Positions 1 through 6,120 of a DNA stretch of 6,217 bases are shown piece by piece. This stretch comes from an uncultured Verrucomicrobiota bacterium (GTDB lineage: Bacteria; Verrucomicrobiota; Verrucomicrobiia; Limisphaerales; UBA9464). The stretch spans positions 1 to 6,217 of the forward strand of contig CAIYFP010000023.1 of NCBI GenBank assembly GCA_903925515.1. Direction: 5' to 3'. The translations under genes were made by a program, and so were the position numbers. The notes beneath the pieces were generated by a model. The model made no database searches. It had not been told where the DNA came from and saw only the letters and a list, made by a program, of their open reading frames with translations. The first letter of the stretch is position 1. Each line of letters begins with the position of its first letter.

Positions 1-61
1 GGCATCTCTGGGGCGGAGTGGCGGCGGCATCCTGTCGCGGGTGCATGCTGGGCAAGCGGCC

Positions 62-230
62 GGAAGCTGCTTCCACCTTCACTTGGCCTTCATGGAACGT
101 GGCAGCGGCATCTGGCCGCTGGACGTGATCCAGCCAGAGCCGAGACGGCTCTGCCACCTTTCCGCCGGGTGAGGGCACCCGGCGTACAGCCCTGGCCGGC
201 CCATTCGGACCTCCCCCGCCGGGTGAGGTC
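62..230. repeat. Cluster of tandem short hairpins (REP-like extragenic DNA)
   Basis: At least six perfect inverted repeats are packed almost end to end. They are 62-74 (GGAAGC/GCTTCC around one base), 103-121 (CAGCGGC/GCCGCTG, loop of 5), 118-134 (GCTGGA/TCCAGC, loop of 5, overlapping the previous arm), 135-153 (CAGAGCCG/CGGCTCTG, loop of 3), 163-184 (CGCCGGGTG/CACCCGGCG, loop of 4) and 208-230 (GACCTC/GAGGTC, loop of 11). An 8-base palindrome GGCCGGCC sits at 194-201. No T-tract follows any of them on either strand, so they are not ordinary intrinsic terminators. No convincing reading frame crosses the region. It lies downstream of the minus-strand gene ending at 501. The best reading is an extragenic palindromic repeat cluster. 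A structured RNA or the end of a small mobile element is possible but unsupported. Confidence 0.65.
162..228. repeat. 13-base direct repeat CCGCCGGGTGAGG, two copies
   Basis: CCGCCGGGTGAGG occurs at 162-174 and again at 216-228, a 54-base offset. The first copy supplies the left arm and loop of the strongest hairpin (163-184). The second lies across the loop and right arm of the weaker 208-230 hairpin. The same word is therefore used in two different folds, which suggests duplication and divergence of one repeat unit. Confidence 0.6.
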
Positions 231-323
231 TCGGATGGATCCCACAGGGCCCCTTTGCCTTGATGGGACGGCCATTTTCCCGCCTTGAAGCCCTCTTCAA
301 CTGCCGTGGTTGGGATCACCTAC
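231..323. other. Non-coding stretch, nothing recognised
   Basis: This joins the hairpin cluster to the transposase-like remnant. Short open frames exist on both strands, but none has a recognisable motif, a plausible start or a conserved neighbour relationship. Bases 1-61, at the other side of the hairpin cluster, are likewise without a gene I can support. Confidence 0.5.
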
Positions 324-500
324 TCATACGACCATGGGGTCGATGGCGGTCTGTGCCGCGCACCGACGCAGGAGACGGGTCACGGCCGGGAGGCCATGGA
401 TCGGCTTGCCTTCACGGCGCCTGCTGCCGTTCACGACCTTCCCTTCGACGGCCAGCCATTCGCCGATGATGTTGGCGAAGGCCTTGGCAGTGTGGGGTGC
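324..500 (-). pseudogene. Possible ISAs1-type transposase remnant
   Basis: Reading on past the TGA (503-501) of the upstream gene in the same frame gives 58 open codons ending in TGA at 326-324. The part from 488 to about 375 includes FANIIGEWLAVEGK, then VVNGS, then GKPIHGLPAV. This resembles the block in ISAs1 (H-repeat) transposases in which an (I/V)A(I/V)DGK motif, whose Asp is the first catalytic acidic residue, is followed by a GS turn and a (K/R)(A/P)(L/I)H-(L/M)V(S/A)A stretch. Here the Asp is Glu (EGK). There is no start codon of its own, no second or third catalytic block, and no visible terminal inverted repeat. If the assignment is right, it is a small decayed fragment with no function. 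The resemblance is recalled from family knowledge rather than searched, and it could be chance coding-like sequence. Confidence 0.4.
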
Positions 501-2729
501 TCACGGCACGGACTGGGAAGCACGGAAGAACTGGAGGTCCGGGGCGTTGGTGCGCGAGTCGAGGAAGAGAAGCGATGAGGCGTCCTCCGGGATTTCGAGG
601 AGCGGGCCGGACGCCCAGTCGAGGAGGTTGGTGCCGCGATCGAGCCTGAAGAGATGGCCGGGCTCGCCGGTGGCGAGGAACACGCTCTCGGAGGGTTGAT
701 GCGGCCATTCGGCGAGGTGAACGGGCTCGGGGAATGGACGGACCACGGCTCGAAGAATGGAACCGTCGGCACCGAAGGCGAGGAGGCGACCGTCGAGATG
801 GGCAAGGGCAAGGAGGGTTTTCGAGGTGAGGGTGGAGAGGCGAGTCCATGAGATGGAGTCGCGGGAGGCGAGGACGGTTCCTTGGCCCCCGACCGCGTAC
901 CATGTGTCCTCGACGAGGAGGACGTCGTGGAGGTTGTTGGTGACGCCGGAGGCACGAGGGGTCCATGAGGAGCCATCGGGTGAGGTGAGGATGGTGCCGG
1001 CGTAGCCGACGGCGACGAAGCGATCGGTGGTCCAACGGGTGCGCCAAATCCACTGGGTCGTTCCCGAGGCTTGGCGGGTCCATGCGAGACCGTCGGGGGA
1101 GCTTAGGAGGGTGCCTTGATCGCCGGAGGCGACCCATGCGGAGGGGCCGACGGCGACGGAGGTGAGGAAGTTGGTCGTGGGCGAGTGGAGACGGGACCAT
1201 GCGATGGCATTGGTTGAGGCGAGGAGGATTCCCGCGGCCCCTGCGGCGACGATGCGAGAGGGTGAGGCGGCGAGGCCCTGGAGGGTATTGGTGGCGGGGT
1301 GGGTCGAGGCGTACCATGCAATCCCCATGGTGTTGAGCCAGTTGGTGAGGACGACGCGAACGGTGGTCCCGGCGGAGTTGGTGAAGGTGTTGGTGGACAG
1401 GAGCGGCTCATAGGCGACCGGGCTTCGGAGGATCAGGCCTCCGGAGCCCACGGCGACGAACTGTTCCGGGAGGGTGGCGACGTCGAGGATGACCTTGCTG
1501 GTGGCGTTGGTTGGAAGAAGCGACGTGGCCCATGTGATGCCACGGTCGGACTGGAGGATGGTGGGCCCGTCGCCAACGGCGACGGCGAAGCGGTTGGTGG
1601 TTCGGGTAGTCCGGAGGGTGACGGCGTTGTTGGTGAAGAGGGCGACGGTGTTGGTGGCGTAGGCGGTGTTGGTGGCGGCGGCGAAGAGCCAGCTGCGGGG
1701 CGGCGAGTCGAGGATGGACCAGTTGAAGGCAGACGTGGGCAGGGGACGCCTTCCGAGGGCGATGATGCCTGCGCGTCCGGCAAAGACCGCGGACGTGGAG
1801 TTCCAGTAGCCGGCAAGGTAGGTGGCCTTGGGGGCGGGGGAGGACCTGCGGGGGTCGGTTTCGTCGCTCCAAATGTTGAGCGAGACGACGCCGGAGCGGA
1901 GCTCGCCATCGCCGGCGACGAGGAGGGCTCCGACGGGATTGAGGGGGTAGTCGGCGCGATACTCGAGCTGGGCGGCAAAAAGGTCGCTGGTCGCCCCGCT
2001 GGCGAGCGAGCGCCAGTTGGTGCCCGACCCGGAGGAATCGACGATCACGGCCCCGGCATCACCCACCGCGGCGAAGCCGCCGGGGAGGGGGATCACGCGG
2101 TTGAGGGCCGCGGTGGTCCGGCTGGTCTGCCGGGTCCAGACGATGCCATTGGGGCTGGTCGCCACGAGGCCGCCGTCGCCGACGACGCAGAAGATGCCGT
2201 TGCTGCGCCATGCGACGCCGCGGAGCCATGCGGTGCCGATGGCGGCGGAGGCGCGGCGGGTCCAGTTGGTGGCGTCGTCGGAGGTGTAGATGGCGCCGGC
2301 GTCGCCCACGGCGACGAGCCGGGACGGGGACGCGGCGACGGACTCGATCCAGTTGGTGGTGCCGAGGTTGAGGAGGGTGAAGGTGGAATGGTCCCCGGAG
2401 ACGAGGATGTTGCCGGACTGGGCGGTCACGACGAGGAGGCGTGCCGTGTTGGTGGGGGTGGAGCCGAAGTAGGTTGCGGAGCGAAGCCAGAGGTCTGTGC
2501 CGGTGTCGAGGGCATACCAGTTGGCGAGGTCGAAGGATTCGTAGGCTTGACCGTATTCGGCGACGGCGACGACGGGCTCGTTTTGGCGGACGGCGAGGTC
2601 GGCGATGTTGGCGCCGAAGGGAAGGGGATTGGACCAGCGCCAGAACAGGTTGGTGGAGGCGGCATGAAGTCCAGCCATGGCCAACCATGAGAAGAACAGG
2701 CGAGGGAGGACGCCATGGAGCGATTTCAT
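501..2729 (-). CDS. Secreted Asp-box beta-propeller-like protein
   Basis: A 742-residue protein of unknown specific role. Residues 1-24 form a Sec signal peptide (basic start, hydrophobic FFSWLAMAGL core, cleavage near HAA-S). The body is built of Asp-box/BNR-like blades: a G-x-x-G-x-(I/L)-L-x-S strand followed by S-x-D-G-x-x-W. Boxes are at about 150, 192, 394, 505, 544, 583 and 622, and the last four are spaced exactly 39 residues apart. This layout recalls Ycf48/sialidase-type propellers, but I see no catalytic residues for glycoside hydrolysis, so it is more likely a binding or surface scaffold. Residues about 680-742 (TGEPGHLFRL, TNLLDW, FFRA) resemble the C-terminal tail common on verrucomicrobial secreted proteins. 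The ATG is the first possible start, because an in-frame TAG lies at 2747-2745. No Shine-Dalgarno sequence precedes it. The protein is rich in Thr-Asn pairs. It appears to be transcribed alone, since a 370-base gap separates it from the gene before it. Confidence 0.85.
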   Translation of the reverse strand: MKSLHGVLPRLFFSWLAMAGLHAASTNLFWRWSNPLPFGANIADLAVRQNEPVVAVAEYGQAYESFDLANWYALDTGTDLWLRSATYFGSTPTNTARLLVVTAQSGNILVSGDHSTFTLLNLGTTNWIESVAASPSRLVAVGDAGAIYTSDDATNWTRRASAAIGTAWLRGVAWRSNGIFCVVGDGGLVATSPNGIVWTRQTSRTTAALNRVIPLPGGFAAVGDAGAVIVDSSGSGTNWRSLASGATSDLFAAQLEYRADYPLNPVGALLVAGDGELRSGVVSLNIWSDETDPRRSSPAPKATYLAGYWNSTSAVFAGRAGIIALGRRPLPTSAFNWSILDSPPRSWLFAAATNTAYATNTVALFTNNAVTLRTTRTTNRFAVAVGDGPTILQSDRGITWATSLLPTNATSKVILDVATLPEQFVAVGSGGLILRSPVAYEPLLSTNTFTNSAGTTVRVVLTNWLNTMGIAWYASTHPATNTLQGLAASPSRIVAAGAAGILLASTNAIAWSRLHSPTTNFLTSVAVGPSAWVASGDQGTLLSSPDGLAWTRQASGTTQWIWRTRWTTDRFVAVGYAGTILTSPDGSSWTPRASGVTNNLHDVLLVEDTWYAVGGQGTVLASRDSISWTRLSTLTSKTLLALAHLDGRLLAFGADGSILRAVVRPFPEPVHLAEWPHQPSESVFLATGEPGHLFRLDRGTNLLDWASGPLLEIPEDASSLLFLDSRTNAPDLQFFRASQSVP

Positions 2730-2760
2730 GCGATGGATGGAAAACTACAGCCATTCCCAT

Positions 2761-2777
2761 GCCGGAAAAAAGCCGGC
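2761..2777. repeat. Hairpin with homopolymer loop before the propeller gene
   Basis: GCCGG (2761-2765) and CCGGC (2773-2777) flank a loop containing six A on the plus strand, which is six U in a minus-strand transcript. It lies 32 bases upstream of the propeller gene's ATG. Because the U-run is inside the loop rather than after the stem, it does not fit an intrinsic terminator. It could be a protein-binding palindrome or a 5' UTR structure. Confidence 0.4.
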
Positions 2778-2866
2778 AATTCGAGCCCTGATCCGCGGGT
2801 AAGACGTTCTTGGGTGCCCGGTTCCCGCCTCACGCGGCGCCGGCGGAGGGTGTACCCAGCAGGATC

Positions 2867-2943
2867 TCTTCGTGGCTTCGTGGCGATCCCGTGAGTTGGG
2901 AAGCGGGGAATGACGCACCCGAGGACGCGAAGACGCGAAGAAG
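2867..2943. repeat. Degenerate inverted repeat of CTTCG(T/C)G units
   Basis: The left arm 2867-2884 contains two tandem CTTCGTGG units. The right arm 2926-2943 contains two tandem ACGCGAAG units followed by AAG. The right arm's reverse complement matches the left arm at 14 of 18 positions, with about 41 bases between them. Repeats of the CTTCGTGG / GCGAAGACGCGAAG style are frequent in intergenic DNA of Verrucomicrobiota and some other phyla, and they generate spurious short ORFs. No transposase is associated, so this is an extragenic repeat or a very small non-autonomous element. Confidence 0.5.
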
Positions 2944-3099
2944 GCAGGCTCGTGGGCGCTCAAGACGGGGTTCATGCCCACCCGCTACGATGGCGTGTTG
3001 TCACGCAGCCTGCCGCCTCTCACCTGCTTGTGGATCGAGAGCTTCCGTCCTCCTTGCGCGGGGATTTGGGGCGAGCGGCGCGATGCATGGGAGGCCGTC

Positions 3100-4410
3100 T
3101 CAGGCTTTCTGGAAGGCCTCGACGAACTTTAGGAGGCCCCGGGTGTCGTGGTAGAGGGTCTTCCACGAATGGGCCAGGCCGCTGGACTTCGGCGTTCCGT
3201 CGGCAGAAACGGTGTCGAGCCAGATGCCCGTCCGGGCATCGGTCGCGTGGTCGCGCATGAAGGCGAGGACGCGAAGCAGTGCCTGGACGTACGGGGCATG
3301 GCCCGGCTTGTCGCGGAGGCCGTCCGTCAGGGCCGCGATCCACTCCGCCTGCGCCCACCAAACCTTGCGGGTGTCGGAGGCGGGTTCGTCGCGCGCGCCC
3401 CGGTTGTAGATCCCGCCGCGGACCGTGTCGGTGCCGCAGCGCAGGCAATGCGCGAGGTGCGCATGGAAATGTCCCCAGGACGGCCTGCGTCCAAGCGCCT
3501 CCTCGGCGCGCACCATGAGCCATGCGAACTCGACGTTGTGGCCATAGCTGAGGCCGGCGCTGGCGGGGTCCGTGACGGGGGACCAATCCGGGTTGAAATG
3601 GAAGGCGGACCGGGCGGCGTTGCGGGGGTAGAAATAGCGCTGGTTGAGCCGGATGGATTCGGCCAAGGCCGCCCGGACTTCGCCGTCCCGGGTTTCGGAA
3701 TGGAGCTCGGTGAAGGCCTCGAGGAGGTGGAGATGGGTGTTGGCGCTCTTGAGGCCCGCGACCTCGACGATGGCATTGGGGGCGCGAAGGGGCAGCGGGC
3801 TCCAGTCGCGCTCGAAGTGCTCGGTCCAGCCAAGATGGGCCCGGTCATGGGCCTTGGATTGGACCTGGTGGAAAAGCTCCATGGCCTCGGCCATGGCCGC
3901 GCGGTCGCCGGACGCGCGAAACCACTCGACGAGGGCATAGATGACGAAGGCATGGCCGTAGAGAAGCTTGCGCGGGTCGCGGGGCGTCCCGTCGGGCGCG
4001 ACGGCGAAGAAGTAGCCGCCATGGACCGGGTCCTTCATGCGGGAGCGGAGGTAAAGGATGCCGTGTTGGGCGGCGTGGAGGCAGGCGTCATGGCCCGGGC
4101 AAAGCCCGCGTCGATGGGCCAGCGCGAGGCCCCAAATCATGCGGGCCTGCGAGACGAGCTGCTTTTCCCAAGGAAGCGACCGGCCCTTGACGGCGTCGTC
4201 GGAGAGGGTGTAGCCGCCCATGGGATCCACGGTGCCGAGCCAGAATGGGATGGCTCGCTCGACCAGGTAGCGGCGCCATGCGGTGGCTTCGGTGGCCAAC
4301 GAGACGTATGAGGACGGCGCGGCCCCGACGTCAGGCAAGGCGCCGAGAGCAGTTCCGGCGGCGGCAAGCGAGCGGGCGAACTGACGGCGGGAAAGGATGC
4401 GAGCCTGCAT
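3100..4410 (-). CDS. AGE-family sugar 2-epimerase with Tat signal
   Basis: A 436-residue member of the N-acylglucosamine/cellobiose 2-epimerase family, an (alpha/alpha)6 barrel that epimerises or isomerises free sugars at C2. Visible landmarks, numbered from the chosen start, are LLYGHAFVIYAL (149-160, H153), NTHLHLLEA (224-232, N224 and H228), YGHNVEFAW (289-297, H291 and E294), KVWWAQAE (349-356) and LYHDTR (419-424, H421). H291 and H421 occupy the positions of the two general acid/base histidines of cellobiose 2-epimerases, and their spacing of 130 is close to that in the family. Substrate (cellobiose, mannose/glucose or N-acylglucosamine) cannot be read from sequence. Residues 7-12 (SRRQFA) followed by an alanine-rich core ending near GAA-P form a twin-arginine signal, so export is predicted. 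This is unusual for a mostly cytosolic family. The ATG at 4410 places the RR motif correctly. The ATG at 4431 (443 residues) is the alternative. The still longer frame from 4590 overlaps the phosphatase gene and is unlikely. It is the last gene of the ybaB-recR cluster. Confidence 0.9.
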   Translation of the reverse strand: MQARILSRRQFARSLAAAGTALGALPDVGAAPSSYVSLATEATAWRRYLVERAIPFWLGTVDPMGGYTLSDDAVKGRSLPWEKQLVSQARMIWGLALAHRRGLCPGHDACLHAAQHGILYLRSRMKDPVHGGYFFAVAPDGTPRDPRKLLYGHAFVIYALVEWFRASGDRAAMAEAMELFHQVQSKAHDRAHLGWTEHFERDWSPLPLRAPNAIVEVAGLKSANTHLHLLEAFTELHSETRDGEVRAALAESIRLNQRYFYPRNAARSAFHFNPDWSPVTDPASAGLSYGHNVEFAWLMVRAEEALGRRPSWGHFHAHLAHCLRCGTDTVRGGIYNRGARDEPASDTRKVWWAQAEWIAALTDGLRDKPGHAPYVQALLRVLAFMRDHATDARTGIWLDTVSADGTPKSSGLAHSWKTLYHDTRGLLKFVEAFQKA

Positions 4411-4450
4411 GGGGGCCAAGGTCGCACCCATGCCGGTCGCGTGTCGATGT

Positions 4451-5077
4451 TCAGCGGGGCGTGGCGAGCCAGGCGCGGCAGGCCTCCATGGTGTCCCGGG
4501 GGTTGGAATGGACGATGCCGTGCCAGCCCCGGGCGAGGGCGGCATCAATGTTCTCGGCCCGGTCGTCGATGAAGAACAGGCCGGGGCCATCGAGCCCGGA
4601 GGCGCGCTCGACGGCCTCGTAGATGGCAGGCTTTGGCTTCATGCAACCGACCTCGTGGGAGAGCACGTGGGCGTTGAAGAGGCCGTAGAACCGGTAGGCG
4701 CGCCGGACGTGTTCGGCGGCGATCTCGTTGGTATTGGAGAGGAGGTAGGCGGGGGTTCCCGAGGCCCGCAGTTCTTGCAGGAATGAAATCATCTCCGGGA
4801 GCGGCTCGAAGATGTCCGCGAAGAGGCTTCGGAACAGGGCGTCGTCGCCGCGGTAGCCGGTCACGGAGCGGAAGCCGGAGACGAATGCGTCGAAGTCGAT
4901 TTGGCCGGACTCGAAGGCATGGAGGAGCGGGGATTGGTCAAGGGCATGCTGGACGGCGGGGGCGTCCACGTCGCAATGGGGCGCGAGGTTTTGGGCGGAG
5001 CGGCTGTAGGCGACGTGAATGAGGACCATGCCGAGGTCGAAGACGACGGCCTTGCGGGAAGGGGTGGCAGGGGGCAC
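4451..5077 (-). CDS. HAD-superfamily phosphatase, YihX-like
   Basis: A 208-residue HAD subfamily IA hydrolase, likely cytosolic and probably acting on a small phosphorylated metabolite such as a sugar phosphate. Motif I is VVFDLGMVLI (11-20) with nucleophile D14. The usual second Asp is Gly16, as in the DLG subgroup that includes E. coli YihX (alpha-glucose-1-phosphatase). Motif II is LLSNTNE (112-118, S114), motif III is MKPKPAIYEAV (K147 or K149), and motif IV is FIDDRAENI (169-177, D171/D172). The helical cap lies between about 25 and 95. Length is typical. The start is GTG. The first internal ATG is Met17, inside motif I, so it cannot be the start. There is no Shine-Dalgarno sequence. The leader is pyrimidine-rich (ACCCTCCCTCCCC). 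The gene begins 17 bases after recR stops and is followed closely by the sugar epimerase, consistent with co-transcription and possibly with a shared sugar substrate, which is inference. Confidence 0.9.
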   Translation of the reverse strand: MPPATPSRKAVVFDLGMVLIHVAYSRSAQNLAPHCDVDAPAVQHALDQSPLLHAFESGQIDFDAFVSGFRSVTGYRGDDALFRSLFADIFEPLPEMISFLQELRASGTPAYLLSNTNEIAAEHVRRAYRFYGLFNAHVLSHEVGCMKPKPAIYEAVERASGLDGPGLFFIDDRAENIDAALARGWHGIVHSNPRDTMEACRAWLATPR

Positions 5078-5094
5078 GGGGAGGGAGGGTGTTG

Positions 5095-5703
5095 TCAGGG
5101 ATTGGAGACGCAGCGTCGGCCCTCGAGGGCGCGGGCGAGGGTGAGGTCGTCGGCATGTTCAAGGCCGGACCCGGCGGGGAGGCCTTGGGCGATGCGGCTG
5201 ACGCGGATGTTGCATGGGGCGAGGCGGCGCACCATGTAGGTGGCCGTGGCCTCGCCCTCGACGTCCGAGCCGAGTGCCAGGATGACCTCGGAGATGTTTT
5301 CCGGGCCGATCCGCGCGAGGAGGGAGTCGATGCGCAGGTCCTCGGGGCCGACACCATCCAGCGGGCTGATGCGTCCGCCGAGGACGTGATAACGGCCCTT
5401 GAAGGAGGCGGATTTCTCGAGGTTGATGACGTCGGTTGGACGTTCGACGACGCAGAGGATGCCCGTGGCGCGGGCGGGGTTGTCGCAGATGGGGCAGGGT
5501 TGCTGGACGGCGAGGGCACCGCAGGACGAACATGGGGCGACTTGGTCTCGCGCGAGCTGGAGGGCGCTGGCCAAGGAGCGAGCGACGGCAGGGTCCGCCT
5601 GGACGACGTGGAGGGCGATCCGTTCGGCGGAGCGAGGACCGATGCCCGGAAGGCGCCCGAGGGCGGCGGCGAGGGCGAGGATGGGGTCAGGGAGAGAAGG
5701 CAC
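5095..5703 (-). CDS. recR: Recombination mediator protein RecR
   Basis: A 202-residue RecR, the usual family length. It works with RecO (and RecF) to load RecA on SSB-coated single-stranded DNA at gaps in the cytoplasm. In order: a helix-hairpin-helix (RLPGIGPRSAERIALHVV, about 17-34), a four-cysteine zinc finger (CSSC at 58-61 and CPIC at 70-73), a Toprim domain (GILCVVERPTDV from 81, RYHVLGGRISPLDGVGP, then ALGSDVEGEAT) and the conserved C-terminus (RIAQGLP, DDLTLARALEGRR). All family landmarks are intact. The start is GTG, three bases after the ybaB stop and in the same frame, which suggests translational coupling. No Shine-Dalgarno sequence is visible. The ybaB-recR pairing is a classic conserved neighbourhood and supports both calls. 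Confidence 0.97.
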   Translation of the reverse strand: MPSLPDPILALAAALGRLPGIGPRSAERIALHVVQADPAVARSLASALQLARDQVAPCSSCGALAVQQPCPICDNPARATGILCVVERPTDVINLEKSASFKGRYHVLGGRISPLDGVGPEDLRIDSLLARIGPENISEVILALGSDVEGEATATYMVRRLAPCNIRVSRIAQGLPAGSGLEHADDLTLARALEGRRCVSNP

Positions 5704-5706
5704 GGC

Positions 5707-6018
5707 CTAGAAGAGCCCGGGCATGGAAAGGCCGTTCGTGATGGCGCCCATTTCCTTGTCGGAGATTTCCTTGGCTTGACGGAGGGCTTGGTTGACGGCG
5801 GTGAGGACGAGGTCTTCGAGGAAGGGGACATCCTGCGGATTGACGGCATCAGGGAGGATCTTGATGGAGGCGATGGAGTTGTCGCAACGGGCGACGACGG
5901 TGACGGCGCCGCCGCCGGACTTGGCCTCGACGGTTTTCTGGGCGAGTGACGCCTGGACGGACTCCATCTGTTGCTGGAGGCGCTGGGCCTGCCGCATGAG
6001 TTTTCCGATGCTCGACAT
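5707..6018 (-). CDS. ybaB: YbaB/EbfC-family nucleoid-associated protein
   Basis: A 103-residue member of the YbaB/EbfC family, small dimeric DNA-binding proteins that coat or bend DNA and are usually encoded immediately before recR. Residues 1-33 form the typical long amphipathic helix (MSSIGKLMRQAQRLQQQMESVQ). A conserved glycine-rich turn (SGGGAVTV) and a beta region (ASIKILPDAV) follow, then a C-terminal helix rich in charged residues (DLVLTAVNQALRQAKEISDKEMG) and the common short tail with NGLSMPGLF. The ATG at 6018 gives the expected family start (MSSIGKLMRQAQ). No Shine-Dalgarno sequence precedes it. Its stop TAG is followed by a single GCC codon and the recR GTG. A terminator lies about 156 bases upstream, so this is probably the first gene of its transcription unit. 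Confidence 0.95.
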   Translation of the reverse strand: MSSIGKLMRQAQRLQQQMESVQASLAQKTVEAKSGGGAVTVVARCDNSIASIKILPDAVNPQDVPFLEDLVLTAVNQALRQAKEISDKEMGAITNGLSMPGLF

Positions 6019-6120
6019 GGTGGAGGCAGTTTGGGGAAGGAGCGTGGTTGTTCAAGCCTGCTCAGGCAGCCCCGAATCCCGCGCAAGAAGTTCCTCGGTT
6101 CACGGCTCCGCCCTCGGACG

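Larger units (their letters stand above)
2730..3099. other. 370-base intergenic spacer without a gene
   Basis: This separates the epimerase stop (3100) from the start of the propeller gene (2729). It contains the hairpin at 2761-2777 and the inverted repeat at 2867-2943. A further inverted pair, GGCAGGCT at 2943-2950 and AGCCTGCC at 3007-3014, is also present. Open frames cross it in both directions, but they lack motifs and are interrupted by repeat sequence. The promoter of the propeller gene should lie here. I could not pick -35/-10 elements with any confidence, and no classical terminator for the epimerase is visible. Confidence 0.6.

Noticed and set aside
62..230. CRISPR array or intrinsic terminator
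   Set aside because: The repeats differ in sequence and are not regularly spaced with spacers, and no T-run follows any stem.
285..578. 97-codon plus-strand open frame near the left end
   Set aside because: It is antisense to both the end of the propeller gene and the transposase-like remnant and has no family features.
1299..2690. Long plus-strand open frame (463 codons) antisense to the propeller gene
   Set aside because: The translation is a low-complexity Gly/Glu/Asp/Val-rich string without domains. It arises because the opposite strand's codons avoid stops in this frame in GC-rich DNA.
2745..2981. 78-codon minus-strand open frame in the spacer
   Set aside because: It runs through the CTTCG(T/C)G repeat and has no recognisable motif. 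It is likely a spurious repeat-derived frame.
3148..4311. Plus-strand open frame (387 codons) antisense to the epimerase
   Set aside because: No recognisable motif, while the opposite strand carries a complete AGE-family protein with all key residues.
4411..4590. Upstream extension of the epimerase frame to an ATG at 4590
   Set aside because: It would overlap the phosphatase gene by about 140 bases and add a Pro/Ser/Thr-rich segment in front of the twin-arginine signal. The start at 4410 (or 4431) is more natural.
5089..5949. Plus-strand open frame (286 codons) antisense to recR and ybaB
   Set aside because: Gly/Asp/Glu-rich with no family features. The opposite strand encodes two well-conserved proteins.
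6056..6067. Small palindrome GCCTG-CT-CAGGC in the ybaB leader
   Set aside because: The stem is only four or five pairs with a minimal loop, which is common by chance in GC-rich DNA.
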